Counted from the stretch's first letter, positions 16,914-26,046 are shown. The stretch is 40,400 nt of DNA from Oribacterium sp. UBA4274 (GCA_002396005.1 DGVW01000048.1:9363-49762), one strand, 5' to 3'. Notes: generated from the letters alone by a model not told the origin. Made by a program: numbers and translations.

Positions 16914-18239
16914 TTACGAAATATCATAGGATGACAGATTTTCCTGGAAATCCGTTAAGAAATAATTCCTTATATCCGCCACCTGGTATAGCGAACCGAA
17001 GCAGATGACAGGCGCCCCGTTTTCTCTTGTCCTTGCCAATGCTTTGTCCACGGCGTCTGTCACAGAGGAGGCAGTCTGTACCGGTCCCTCAAAATATTCT
17101 CCGATTTCTTTTTTCAGTACCTCCGGATCAAGGCCCCTTGCACTGTAAGGAAGCTCTGTAGTGAAACTCTCAGCATAAGGACTTATGAGGCGGAGCATGG
17201 TGTGATAGTCCTTGTCCTTCATTACACCCATAACAAAGTTGATTTTTGTGTCAGGCAAAAAGGTTTCGATGGAACCGATCAAGGCATTTACTCCGTCCGG
17301 ATTATGGGCGCCGTCAATGATCACCACCGGATTCTGAGAGAGCAGCTCGAAACGCCCCGGCCATCTTGCCTCAGAGATACCCCTCATGATGACTTCATCA
17401 GATATACCGACGCCATGTTTTCTCAGGAGCAGTGCAATGTCAATTGCGGCCATGGCGTTCCGCACCTGATATTCCCCGAGCATATTGAGGCGGATATCAC
17501 TGATTCCGTGGTAGCTGAAAACCTGACCTGACAGAGAACGGGATATGATATGAAGACTCTCCGGATCAGTGACTAAAAGCTTAGGATGATTTGGATTTTC
17601 TGCGTTGACTCTGTCAAAGTGTTTTCTGATAACATCCATTACAGATTGCTTCTGATGTAAAACTACAAGGTCGGATCCTCTTTTGATGATACCTGCTTTT
17701 TCCTCTGCAATCTTTTCCTCGGTGTCACCCAGAAATTCAGTGTGGTCGAGACCGATGCTCATGATACAGGAAACAGCAGACGCCGAGATTATATTGGTGG
17801 CATCCAATCGTCCCCCCATGCCGACTTCCAACACAACATAATCACAGCATTGCTCCTTGAAATAAAGGAAAGCGATAGCTGTGATAAGTTCAAAATCCGT
17901 AGGTTCTTCGTTTAGTTTCCCGATAGCTTTTTTTACTGTGAGTGCGAGACGTGAGAGATCGGAGTCAGAGATATCGACTCCATCTATAGAGATACGTTCA
18001 TTGAAGCTATAGAGATGAGGGGATATATATAAGCCGGTTTTGAAACCGGCTTTTGTGAGTATTGATCGGGTCATGGAACAGGTTGAACCTTTTCCGTTGG
18101 TCCCGGCAATATGTATGAATTTCAATTCCTTCTGCGGGTTTCCGAGAATCTGCATGAGATCCCTCATGCGCAGGAGACCTATCTTTGCATGTTTCCAATC
18201 ACTTCCGTGAAGAAGTGCTATAGCTTCGTTCCAATTCAT
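16914..18239 (-). CDS. folC: Folylpolyglutamate synthase / dihydrofolate synthase FolC
   Basis: FolC is a Mur-ligase-family ATPase that adds glutamate to folates, trapping them in the cell. The P-loop GTNGKGSTCSMT (about 46-57), the LEVGMGGRLDATN block, LDHTEFLGDTEEKIAEEKAGI and the central IDGAHNPDG motif are all present in the normal order over 441 residues. The start ATG at 18239 has GAAAGG a few bases upstream. It follows folT on the same strand by 74 nt, so imported folate would be retained by this enzyme and used by MetF and MetH encoded further along. Confidence 0.95.
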   Translation of the reverse strand: MNWNEAIALLHGSDWKHAKIGLLRMRDLMQILGNPQKELKFIHIAGTNGKGSTCSMTRSILTKAGFKTGLYISPHLYSFNERISIDGVDISDSDLSRLALTVKKAIGKLNEEPTDFELITAIAFLYFKEQCCDYVVLEVGMGGRLDATNIISASAVSCIMSIGLDHTEFLGDTEEKIAEEKAGIIKRGSDLVVLHQKQSVMDVIRKHFDRVNAENPNHPKLLVTDPESLHIISRSLSGQVFSYHGISDIRLNMLGEYQVRNAMAAIDIALLLRKHGVGISDEVIMRGISEARWPGRFELLSQNPVVIIDGAHNPDGVNALIGSIETFLPDTKINFVMGVMKDKDYHTMLRLISPYAESFTTELPYSARGLDPEVLKKEIGEYFEGPVQTASSVTDAVDKALARTRENGAPVICFGSLYQVADIRNYFLTDFQENLSSYDIS

Positions 18240-18313
18240 AATATTGCCTTTCAGATAAAAAATGATAGTTCAAGTGAGAGCGCTGCGTATGGTAAGACAG
18301 TAAATGTGTGGGT

Positions 18314-18901
18314 TCAGAGTGCAAGTACGCTTCTGATGTCTGCACGTTTCATGATGCCCTGAAGTACAGAGATGATGATGATCTGTATTGGTGCAGTAAC
18401 GACTGCCTGAAGTGCTCTTGTTGCCAGAAGTCCGGTGAAGCTTGAACCGTATACAAGTGATATCCACATCGTATTGAGGAGCAGGCTGAAGACACATTGA
18501 TTGATGAGCACAGCGATCACCACGCGCAGGAGCTGTGAAAGCTGCGTTCCGGAATAGAGAGCCGATGAACCCGTATCAGGTGAAACTCCGGATTCTGCAG
18601 CGGCCCCGGTATACTTTCGATACAAAGCAAATCCAAGCACCAGTCCCATGAGGACCTGCGTTAATGTAAATCCCGGGAAATACGGGCCTGTCGGAAATGC
18701 TATCGAACCTATCAGATCACCCAGTCCCCCGACTGTTGCGGCGGCCACCGGACCATAGAAGATTGCGGCCACCACCAGGGCGGTGAAGCCAAGGCCGATG
18801 CGTACATTCCACGCATTGAAAGAACAAAATCTTGTCAGAATCACCTGTAAGGCGACAAGAACTGAAAGGGTTACCAGCATTCTCGTTGAGAACTTTTGCA
18901 T
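18314..18901 (-). CDS. folT: Folate ECF transporter S component FolT
   Basis: FolT is the membrane substrate-binding subunit of an energy-coupling-factor folate importer; its ATPase and T subunits are not in this window. The protein has about 195 residues with six hydrophobic segments, and the typical N-terminal MLVTLSVLVALQVILTRF, the RIGLGFTALVVAAIFYGP block and GDLIGS segment of the family. The start is ATG at 18901, preceded by AAAGGAGG. That ribosome binding site is in a 10-bp hairpin downstream of a tetrahydrofolate riboswitch, so translation is probably repressed when folate is plentiful. It leads the folT-folC-metF-metH unit. Confidence 0.93.
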   Translation of the reverse strand: MQKFSTRMLVTLSVLVALQVILTRFCSFNAWNVRIGLGFTALVVAAIFYGPVAAATVGGLGDLIGSIAFPTGPYFPGFTLTQVLMGLVLGFALYRKYTGAAAESGVSPDTGSSALYSGTQLSQLLRVVIAVLINQCVFSLLLNTMWISLVYGSSFTGLLATRALQAVVTAPIQIIIISVLQGIMKRADIRSVLAL

Positions 18902-18907
18902 AAAAAT

Positions 18908-18950
18908 ACCTCCTTTGCAGCCCCTGACTACAAAGGAGGTTATATCCTCC
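18908..18950 (-). promoter_or_regulatory. Two competing hairpins controlling the folT ribosome binding site
   Basis: On the RNA, ACCTCCTTTG (18940-18931) pairs perfectly over 10 bp with CAAAGGAGGT (18917-18908), hiding the folT ribosome binding site. An upstream GGAGG (18950-18946) can instead pair with the same CCTCC, which would free it. The upstream GGAGG abuts the 3' strand of riboswitch stem P1, which gives a route for folate binding to choose between the two states. Confidence 0.75.
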
Positions 18951-18953
18951 ACT

Positions 18954-19059
18954 GCAGCGGGATGCGACAGCTGAACCGCGCTCCATCTGTGATGGATGCT
19001 TCGTCCCCCCGACAAACTCCCCGTTCGGAGGGCACTATACGCTCAAATGTCTACTCTGC
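18954..19059 (-). promoter_or_regulatory. Tetrahydrofolate (THF) riboswitch upstream of folT
   Basis: The RNA reads GCAGAGTAGAC, then GAGCGT, AGTGCC, a GACGAAGC segment, GCGCGG and finally TGTCGCATCCCGCTGC. These match in order the conserved core of the folT THF riboswitch. P1 is formed by GCAG (19059-19056) and CTGC (18957-18954). Family knowledge says it binds reduced folates and controls folT expression. It sits 53 nt before the folT start with no T-tract terminator, so control is most likely at translation. Confidence 0.92.
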
Positions 19060-19243
19060 TATAAAATCATGTGATGATGATCATGCCATGGGAGTGAAAA
19101 CACCTGTGACAGACACATCGTTTTTTTACACCTAAAATGTATATCAAAACTGTCAATTGGTAAAGTGGATATTTTGATGGCTTTCTGATATTATATTTTG
19201 AGTTTATTATAGAAAATGACATGAAAGTGCAGCAAGAAACAAT

Positions 19244-20116
19244 ATGAAAGAAGAACTGAAAAAAGAAATAAAAAAAGAAAAAAAGAAGCTATCCAAAATG
19301 AGCTTCGGACAGAAGATAGAATATATATTTGATTACTACAAGTTTCCGATAATAGGAGTTATCATTTCCGCTATTCTCATTGTATCAGTTGTTAATACAT
19401 GGTTAAACAACAAGCCCCTTGCTTTCTATGCTATGTTCCTGAACGGAACAGGAAGCGGTGCAATGACAGCGTCAGAGGATATGGAGCGGGAGTTCGCGGA
19501 TTTCGCGGGGATTGATGATGGTGCTCACAATGTTGTCATTGACACAACGGCCTCCTTCAATCCCAATGTAAACAGCCAGTTCAGTATGGCTGAGAATGCC
19601 AAGATCGCAGCGCTTTTCGCTTCCCACGACCTTGATGCGATGGTCATAGATCCGGGGGTATTCACTTATTATGCGCTCAGCAAGGCATTTGCAGATCTGA
19701 GAACAGTGCTTCCGGAAGAAGAGTTCAGAGAGTATGAGGCAGAAGGAAAGCTATACTACATTGATGCGGAAACACAGAGGAAGATGGCAGAACTTGATGC
19801 GGGGGATATCGCGGAAAGTGATTATGAGAAAGAGGTAGCCGCTATGGGAAGTAGTGAGACTGATGAAACTCTTGGCGAGATGGAGCAGCTTGCGGCAGAG
19901 ATTATGGGCGAGCCGGACGTAATTGCCAGAGAAGATTTTGTCATGCCGGATCCGGACAAAATGGAAGACCCGATACCTGTAGGTATAGTGGTTGATGACT
20001 TTGATAAGATAAACTCATCCGGCTACTTCGGAGAAACAGTTCCGGTGTTCGGCATACCGGCGGTTTCCGATAGAAAGGATGAGGCCCTTCGGTTTTTGGA
20101 TTACCTGAAAGGCTGA
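19244..20116 (+). CDS. Membrane-anchored protein of unknown function, large outer domain
   Basis: I do not recognise a named family. The first ~25 residues are nearly all Lys/Glu (KKEIKKEKKKLSK), a cytoplasmic charged helix. One membrane helix follows (FPIIGVIISAILIVSVV, about 44-60), and the remaining ~230 residues would lie outside. The outer part contains segments such as DLDAMVIDPGVFTYYALSKAFADL and ends with FGIPAVSDRKDEALRFLDYL, which recall the hinge lobes of extracellular solute-binding proteins. It runs opposite to the folT unit and converges with the next gene, only 3 nt away, with no clear terminator between them. Confidence 0.65.
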   Translation: MKEELKKEIKKEKKKLSKMSFGQKIEYIFDYYKFPIIGVIISAILIVSVVNTWLNNKPLAFYAMFLNGTGSGAMTASEDMEREFADFAGIDDGAHNVVIDTTASFNPNVNSQFSMAENAKIAALFASHDLDAMVIDPGVFTYYALSKAFADLRTVLPEEEFREYEAEGKLYYIDAETQRKMAELDAGDIAESDYEKEVAAMGSSETDETLGEMEQLAAEIMGEPDVIAREDFVMPDPDKMEDPIPVGIVVDDFDKINSSGYFGETVPVFGIPAVSDRKDEALRFLDYLKG

Positions 20117-20119
20117 CAC

Positions 20120-21409
20120 TCAATACCTTAGCTCACCATGTTCTGCAAAGTACGTAACCATGAGATCTGTCACATGCCCGTAGCTTTGGACACCTCCGGT
20201 CTGTCCGTTTGACTTCAGGTATGCGTCATTGATCTCTTCCTGAACATCAGCAATCTTTGACTCATACTGATCCCAGTATTCGTTGTTATATTTCAAATCC
20301 TGCAAAGTGCAGGCATTGATAGTCCCGTAAAGTTCAGAAAACTTTGCGGGATTTATTTTATATAAAGCATTGCCGGCATACACCCAGGCGCTGACGAAGC
20401 CGGAGTAGTTATAGTACAGATCGTCAGAACCGATGGTGGCGAGAACAGCTATGAAATTGGCTTCTTCCTCCTGCATGTAGCCCTTTAAGTGCGACAACTC
20501 ATGACAAATCGTAAAAGGTATATCATAGTAGGGAATGTCTCTGTTGTAGTTCGCTTCGATAGTGAAAGGTGAGTATACTCCTGTAGTCTGCTGAACACTT
20601 AGTATCCATGAGTTCATAACCGGTTTCGGGAAAGGGTACGGACCGGATAAACGTTCGTATTTCTGACCGATTTCCGCCATGGCTTTCAGTCCCGATGTGC
20701 CTGCGTCCCACAGGAAGGAAGCATTGGCACGTGGAGTAGACATAGTCTCACCGATATAAGCTCCGTTGTAGAGTCTGAGCGGATAAATGCTGTCATATTG
20801 ATCTGAGTTCGCAGAGCCGTCACAGGCAGCGCCGGATTTTTCAGGGCTCTGAATTGAAGGCTCGCTGTAAGTTGAACTGATCAGCTTATCGGTAGTCTCA
20901 TTTATGTTCTTGATGATGTACTCACACATGGAGACCAATGTTTCTTCATTCACATCCTCTTCTACAGTACCGAGCCCTGCTTCGGCAGAAAAGCTTGAAC
21001 GCCGGTAGTTGATGCCGCAGTTAAAAATGTATAGTGTGAAAAGAAGAGACGCTATAAGAAACAGGTGCAGAAGAAAAACAGGGCAGAATAATTTCGCCAG
21101 GGGCTTTGAAGAAACAGAAGATGGGCGCAGCAATGCTGAGATTCCCATGCTTATGTGTATCATCTGACGAAGGAAGTCCGCCAAAACAAAAACTGCCAAA
21201 ACATACAGCAGAATTTCCACAAGGGATAAGGGGATAAAACCTGTCAGCGTACCCACAAAGGTGCTTATACAGTGATAGATTGTTTCGGAGTAGACATTGG
21301 CAAAATCGCGGCTTCCTGCGGCAAGCCTCATGGCACAAAAAGACAGGAAATCACAGATGATTGCGATGATATATATTTTGTAATTGCTTAGAAGCTTTAG
21401 TAATTTCAT
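20120..21409 (-). CDS. DUF3810-type membrane metalloprotein (HExxH)
   Basis: Three hydrophobic segments (about 8-30, 55-80 and 108-132) are followed by GINYRR, a hallmark near the start of the outer domain in DUF3810 proteins. The zinc-protease-like signature ICHELSHLKGYMQEEEANFIA has HELSH at 303-307 and a downstream EAN glutamate, consistent with a metal site and peptidase activity on the outer side of the membrane. No substrate is known. Length (429 residues) fits the family. A low-complexity polar stretch near residues 178-208 is not conserved. The gene converges on the preceding anchored protein gene. Confidence 0.82.
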   Translation of the reverse strand: MKLLKLLSNYKIYIIAIICDFLSFCAMRLAAGSRDFANVYSETIYHCISTFVGTLTGFIPLSLVEILLYVLAVFVLADFLRQMIHISMGISALLRPSSVSSKPLAKLFCPVFLLHLFLIASLLFTLYIFNCGINYRRSSFSAEAGLGTVEEDVNEETLVSMCEYIIKNINETTDKLISSTYSEPSIQSPEKSGAACDGSANSDQYDSIYPLRLYNGAYIGETMSTPRANASFLWDAGTSGLKAMAEIGQKYERLSGPYPFPKPVMNSWILSVQQTTGVYSPFTIEANYNRDIPYYDIPFTICHELSHLKGYMQEEEANFIAVLATIGSDDLYYNYSGFVSAWVYAGNALYKINPAKFSELYGTINACTLQDLKYNNEYWDQYESKIADVQEEINDAYLKSNGQTGGVQSYGHVTDLMVTYFAEHGELRY

Positions 21410-21523
21410 ATTTTAACGATGGAAATGTTTATCATAGGTGACTGATATTTATTCTATCATCAGATTTATCCTACGAACAAGAATCTTAATTAAATCGTTA
21501 AATTATCCCCCTTTAATATCCGT

Positions 21524-21529
21524 TATAAT
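21524..21529 (+). promoter_or_regulatory. Candidate -10 element for the carboxypeptidase gene
   Basis: A perfect TATAAT lies 35 nt before ATG 21564. No good -35 element is visible at 16-18 bp spacing, so the assignment is weak. Confidence 0.35.
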
Positions 21530-21563
21530 AGCTGCGTTATGTTAATCATATGAAGAGGTAATT

Positions 21564-22991
21564 ATGGATAAAAAATCTTATATTATTGTGGCTGTTGCAG
21601 CTTTACTGAGCACAGGCTTGTGCATGAAAGGATATGCTGACACTGTCACAACAGGGGACGGGACAGTCACAGCTATCGTTGAAGCTTCAGGAACCGCTGC
21701 AGAGTCTGCAATCGTTGATACAACAGGTGCATCGCAGGCAGTAAGCGGGACAGAAGCTGTAGTTAATGAGGTACAAACTGTAATGGAAACAACAAACGCA
21801 AACGAGACAGAGACAACTCAGGCGTCTCTGACAACAGCAGGTACAGAAGCTGCGCAGGGTGAGATCGGTCCCAAGGCATCTCCGTCAACGGAAACCGGAA
21901 CTGCATCAACCACATCAGAGGTTGGACCTATGGCAGGAACGGGTGCTGCACAGGCTGCATCCGGTGCGGATAGTACCATGACCGCAAACTCAGCAGCGGA
22001 TTCCAATGTTTATGCAGACGGACTGGGAGATACACTGCCGCTTCCGGCAGGTTTTCATTTTAACAATATAGCCACCTATACATATCAGAATATGGTGGAT
22101 GATCTTACAGTTCTCAAGGCGCAATTCCCTGAGATGCAGATGGATGTACTCGGAACAACAGCAGATAACAGATCCTTGTATCATGTTGTAGTCGGCAATC
22201 CCAATGCAAAGCACAAGATCCTTGTTCATGCGGGTATACATGCAAGAGAGTACATCGTGAGCCAGCTCTGCATGAGAGAAATAGCATCACTTCTTGAGAT
22301 GCAGCAGAAGGGTACCGTGTACAGAGGATGTTCCGTACCGGAGCTTTTGCAGAACACATGCATACATTTTGTTCCTATGGTGGATCCTGACGGAATCACA
22401 CTGGTTCAGGGCGGGATCGATGCACTTCAGACGGTTGCAGCCAAGACTTCTGTTTTGACGATAGCAGGTTTTGACGGTGCAACTGATATGGGAACATACC
22501 TGAGAACATGGAAGAATAACATTAACGGTGTAAATCTGAACCGTAACTTTGATGCAAACTGGAGTGAGGCAGCAGCCAAGGTTGACCATCCTTCTTCTAT
22601 GAACTACAAGGGCACTGCTCCGGAGTCTGAGATTGAATCCAAGATGCTTGCAGATCTTACGAGAGCTATCATGCCGGACAGAACCATCAGCTATCACACA
22701 CAGGGTAAGGTTATCTACTGGTATTTCGGAGAGACGGGGACCTATAAGAATGAAGGCCTGAACCTTGCAACTATAGTTCATAACAATTCAGGATATGCAA
22801 TCTCTAACTCATGGTCACAGACAGATGCTGCCGGATATAAGGACTGGGCAGTTCAGAAGCTTGATATCCCTTCCGTAACGATTGAGTGCGGTATCGGAAC
22901 TTCTCCTGTACCGGAGGAGCAGATAGAGTCTATGTGGACAAGAAATGACGGTATCCTGCCGGATCTTCTCATAGATCTTTTGAACAAATAA
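21564..22991 (+). CDS. Secreted M14 zinc carboxypeptidase
   Basis: A signal peptide is clear (MDKKS then a hydrophobic core, with cleavage probably just before DTVTT near residue 26). Residues ~27-150 are a Thr/Ala/Ser/Glu-rich low-complexity linker. The M14 domain follows: zinc ligands His226 and Glu229 in GIHAREY, His378 in SYHTQG, catalytic Glu441 in TIECGIG, and the NGVNLNRNFD substrate-binding block. Family members remove C-terminal residues; the bacterial gamma-D-glutamyl peptidase subgroup acts on cell-wall peptides, but the substrate cannot be told here. A good ribosome binding site (AAGAGG) lies upstream. It is a single gene ended by a strong terminator. Confidence 0.92.
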   Translation: MDKKSYIIVAVAALLSTGLCMKGYADTVTTGDGTVTAIVEASGTAAESAIVDTTGASQAVSGTEAVVNEVQTVMETTNANETETTQASLTTAGTEAAQGEIGPKASPSTETGTASTTSEVGPMAGTGAAQAASGADSTMTANSAADSNVYADGLGDTLPLPAGFHFNNIATYTYQNMVDDLTVLKAQFPEMQMDVLGTTADNRSLYHVVVGNPNAKHKILVHAGIHAREYIVSQLCMREIASLLEMQQKGTVYRGCSVPELLQNTCIHFVPMVDPDGITLVQGGIDALQTVAAKTSVLTIAGFDGATDMGTYLRTWKNNINGVNLNRNFDANWSEAAAKVDHPSSMNYKGTAPESEIESKMLADLTRAIMPDRTISYHTQGKVIYWYFGETGTYKNEGLNLATIVHNNSGYAISNSWSQTDAAGYKDWAVQKLDIPSVTIECGIGTSPVPEEQIESMWTRNDGILPDLLIDLLNK

Positions 22992-23012
22992 CCTTTATGA
23001 TACTTTGTAAAG

Positions 23013-23036
23013 ATGCACGGGAGGTCCCGTGCATTT
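23013..23036 (+). terminator. Terminator of the carboxypeptidase gene
   Basis: ATGCACGGG pairs perfectly with CCCGTGCAT around a four-base AGGT loop, followed by TTT, 22 nt after the stop. Confidence 0.88.
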
Positions 23037-23096
23037 TATCATTATAAAAATTGTCTAAAATGCATATGTTTAAAGGCTTCATTTTATGCGGTTTCG

Positions 23097-23126
23097 TTGA
23101 CTTTGACGGTGCCAAATGTATATAAT
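23097..23126 (+). promoter_or_regulatory. Promoter of the EAL/GGDEF gene
   Basis: TTGACT (23097-23102) and TATAAT (23121-23126) are separated by 18 bp, ending 89 nt before the chosen start. This fits a housekeeping sigma-A promoter. Confidence 0.7.
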
Positions 23127-23215
23127 TTAAAGAAGATAGTGAGATGCTCTGTATAGTTAATATCTATACACAGTTTTGAATGGACACAATAATTTTTACG
23201 TGCGTAGGGTATAGT

Positions 23216-25756
23216 ATGAATAGTTTAGATTTTGAAAAGTATATAGTTGAAAATATAGATAAAGCGATAAAAAAGAAGTGGATCAAGGTCTACTATCAGC
23301 CTGTAATCAGAGTTATCACCGGAAAGATGTGCAGTGTGGAGGCCCTTGCCAGATGGGATGATCCTGAGCATGGAATCCTTTCACCGGCAGATTTCATTCA
23401 TCTTCTTGAGACTCACAGCCTCATTCATAAGCTTGACGGGTATGTTGTCAGCGAAGCCTGTAAGATGTTTAGAAACCGTATCAATGATCAGAAAGTTGTT
23501 GTGCCGTTTTCTGTAAATTTATCAAGAAGAGACTTTGACATATGTGACATCTTCGATATCGTTGACGCTTCAGTGAGACAGTATGAGATATCCAGGGAGT
23601 TTGTAAATATTGAAATCACCGAATCTGCCCTTAATGATGATGCTGCCAAGATGCAGAGGGAGATAAAACGTTTCAGAGATGCCGGATACAATGTCTGGAT
23701 GGATGACTTCGGAAGCGGTTACTCCTCACTTAATGTTCTTAAGGATTTTGAGTTTGATGAGATCAAAATCGATATGAAGTTTATTCAGGATTTCAGCGTA
23801 AAAGCCCGTCGTATAGTTATGTCTGTCATCGACATGGCCAAGGAGATAGGTATCCAGACACTGGCTGAAGGTGTGGAGACCGAGGAACAGTTGGAGTTCC
23901 TGAAGACCATAGGCTGTGAGAAGGTGCAGGGGTATCTGTTTGGAAAACCTCTTCCGGGAGAAGAGTGTATGGAAGAGATGATTCTCCGTAAGAAGCTTGT
24001 GATAGAGTCTCCGGACGAGGCCAGATATTATGATGATATCAGCAGGGTCAATGTTTTGAGTACCCGACCTTTGGCACGAAGGATTGACTATTCTGATGAT
24101 TCTGTAAAGGACAGATGGGAAAGCTCCATACCACTTGCTATAGTTGAGTATGATAGCAGGAGCTTCCGATTCATTTACTACAATTCAGAATATGTAAATG
24201 TACTTAAGGAGCTTGGCTGGGGTTTTATCGATGGGGAACTTCATGTCTTAGATGACAAGGACGGTGTAGACGTACAGAAGTTTCATAATGCCCTCGAGGC
24301 CACCAAAGTAAATGGGAGGGATGCATTTGACCACACCATAAGAGGAAATTACTGTTCCTTTGAGTTCAGAAGGATATCTCAGTACGATGACAGATGCTCC
24401 ATCATCTACAGTATCAGAAATATCAGTAAAGAAGGAAAGGTTGGAAAGATTGAGAAACTGGATGCGAACCTCAGACATCTTTACGGTATATATAACGGAG
24501 TTTATTCGCTGGATCTTGAAAATGATAAATTTGAGGTATTGTACATAGGCTCTGCTGAGGATGCAGAGTTTGCCAGCGGCAATATCACTGAAATCGCCCG
24601 TGAACATGCCGAGAAGTATGTGTTTGATGATGACTGTAAGCATTATCTCAAGTTTTTTGAGATCAGTACGCTGGAGGACAAGATCGGTAAGTCAGAGCGT
24701 GGCTTCATCAATGCGTACATAAGGACGAGGACTGTACATGGTGATTATACCTGGAAGATTTATCTGGCTCTCATGGTGGCTCCTAAACACGCCCTTGTAT
24801 TTGTCAGAAATGCTGACTCCATCAAGGCTACGGCGTGGTCAGAGTACTATCAGAACTATGAAGAGTCCATGGGCTCGGAGGTTGGAGCGGAGCTTACCAA
24901 GGAGCTCCTCTGGGATAACCTGATCCGCAATTCAAACATCGGACTGTTCTGGAAGGATAAACAGAGACGGTTTGTTGGAGCCAATCAGAAATTCATGGAC
25001 TATTACGGGTTCAAGAGCACGGGTGATTTTGTAGGCAAGACTGATGAGGATATGGGATGGCATGTTGCCTCTGAACCTTACAGAAGAGATGAGTACCGGG
25101 TTCTCAGAGAGGGAGCGGTGACCAACAGGATACCCGGACACTGCATCGCTCATGGAAGTATCAGGGATATCTGTGCCTCCAAGATGCCTGTATATGACAA
25201 TGGCCGGATCATCGGGCTGATAGGTTATTTTGAGGATGTTACGGATTCGATACGTGATCATGCAGACCGCATTAATCTTCAGGAAACAGATAAACTGACC
25301 GGGCTTCTGAATGTCCGCGGCATGATGGCTGCCATAACGACCTACTGTGATGAATACGAGAGGAGAGGCACGGATTTTGCGGAGATATACTTCTCCGTTG
25401 ACAATTTCCATGAACTCAAAAATTTGCACGGACATGCGTTCGGAGACGAAATTCTTTATGCGATAGGTAAGAAGCTTTCGGTTGGTCTGGGAACCAGCGC
25501 AACGCTTGTCAGATACTCGGGGGATGACTTCATGGCCTTTGTGCAGTATGGCAATCAGAGGGATGTTGATCATATTGCCGAGAGGATCAGAGGACTGGTT
25601 GCAGACATTCATCAGGTTAATGGATACTCCTGCACATTATATCCATCGGTTGGCAGTGTCAGATATTCGGAGGTGAAAGACCTCAATATGATGCACAGAG
25701 TCGGATTTGACAGGATGGCAGAGGACAGAGCACGACATAAACGAAATATGGAGTAG
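23216..25756 (+). CDS. EAL - PAS - degenerate GGDEF protein (cyclic-di-GMP phosphodiesterase)
   Basis: The N-terminal EAL domain keeps the residues for cyclic-di-GMP hydrolysis: VEALARW, FSVNLSRRDF, NIEITESAL, WMDDFGSGYSSL, DEIKIDMKFI, AEGVETEEQ and QGYLFGKPL. The middle ~400 residues include PAS-like sensing segments (for example FWKDKQRRFVGANQKFMDYYG). The C-terminal GGDEF-like domain (TDKLTGLLNVRG, then LVRYSGDDFMAF) has SGDDF in place of GGDEF, so cyclase activity is doubtful. No membrane helix is seen, so it is probably cytoplasmic. ATG at 23216 (NSLDFEKYIVENIDKAI) is the family-like start; ATG 23180 is an in-frame alternative. The order EAL first, GGDEF last is unusual. Confidence 0.9.
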   Translation: MNSLDFEKYIVENIDKAIKKKWIKVYYQPVIRVITGKMCSVEALARWDDPEHGILSPADFIHLLETHSLIHKLDGYVVSEACKMFRNRINDQKVVVPFSVNLSRRDFDICDIFDIVDASVRQYEISREFVNIEITESALNDDAAKMQREIKRFRDAGYNVWMDDFGSGYSSLNVLKDFEFDEIKIDMKFIQDFSVKARRIVMSVIDMAKEIGIQTLAEGVETEEQLEFLKTIGCEKVQGYLFGKPLPGEECMEEMILRKKLVIESPDEARYYDDISRVNVLSTRPLARRIDYSDDSVKDRWESSIPLAIVEYDSRSFRFIYYNSEYVNVLKELGWGFIDGELHVLDDKDGVDVQKFHNALEATKVNGRDAFDHTIRGNYCSFEFRRISQYDDRCSIIYSIRNISKEGKVGKIEKLDANLRHLYGIYNGVYSLDLENDKFEVLYIGSAEDAEFASGNITEIAREHAEKYVFDDDCKHYLKFFEISTLEDKIGKSERGFINAYIRTRTVHGDYTWKIYLALMVAPKHALVFVRNADSIKATAWSEYYQNYEESMGSEVGAELTKELLWDNLIRNSNIGLFWKDKQRRFVGANQKFMDYYGFKSTGDFVGKTDEDMGWHVASEPYRRDEYRVLREGAVTNRIPGHCIAHGSIRDICASKMPVYDNGRIIGLIGYFEDVTDSIRDHADRINLQETDKLTGLLNVRGMMAAITTYCDEYERRGTDFAEIYFSVDNFHELKNLHGHAFGDEILYAIGKKLSVGLGTSATLVRYSGDDFMAFVQYGNQRDVDHIAERIRGLVADIHQVNGYSCTLYPSVGSVRYSEVKDLNMMHRVGFDRMAEDRARHKRNME

Positions 25757-25810
25757 AGTATTGCAGACAGACATTGAAAGTTGTAAAATTCAATGGGTTT
25801 TAGATTATTT

Positions 25811-25854
25811 GCCAGATGGACTGAGCGCTTTGATCTCAGCCCTCTGGCTTTTAA
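25811..25854 (+). terminator. Terminator after the EAL/GGDEF gene
   Basis: GCCAGA pairs with TCTGGC and an inner CTGAG with CTCAG, followed by TTTTAATTTT. It lies 55 nt after the stop. Confidence 0.85.
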
Positions 25855-25862
25855 TTTTAGAA

Positions 25863-25989
25863 GTCTGGGAGTGCGATGCGGGATTGCCCTTCGACAGCTG
25901 TCTGTGTGAAGTTCCGATACTGTTCGGGCAGCATCCAAGATGCATCAGGGCAGAGTGACGATGCGGCGGTAGAAGCATTCGCCCCGGAC
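25863..25989 (+). other. GC-rich structured region upstream of glnS, possible leader or small RNA
   Basis: Between the terminator and glnS lies a ~127-nt GC-rich stretch closed by GTCTGGG (25863-25869) and CCCGGAC (25983-25989), a 7-bp stem with one wobble. Inner dyads include TGCCC/GGGCA and GCATC/GATGC. It lacks the T-box core AGGGUGG and the known glutamine RNA core, so I cannot name it. No promoter was found upstream of it. Confidence 0.4.
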
Positions 25990-26046
25990 AAAGTTTAATA
26001 ATCAGGTGTCGGCACTGGTCGGCAGCGTGTTATGAGGAGGACTATG

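Noticed and set aside
25757..26046. T-box leader for glnS
   Set aside because: The AGGGUGG antiterminator core is missing; the hairpin at 25811 fits a terminator of the upstream gene.
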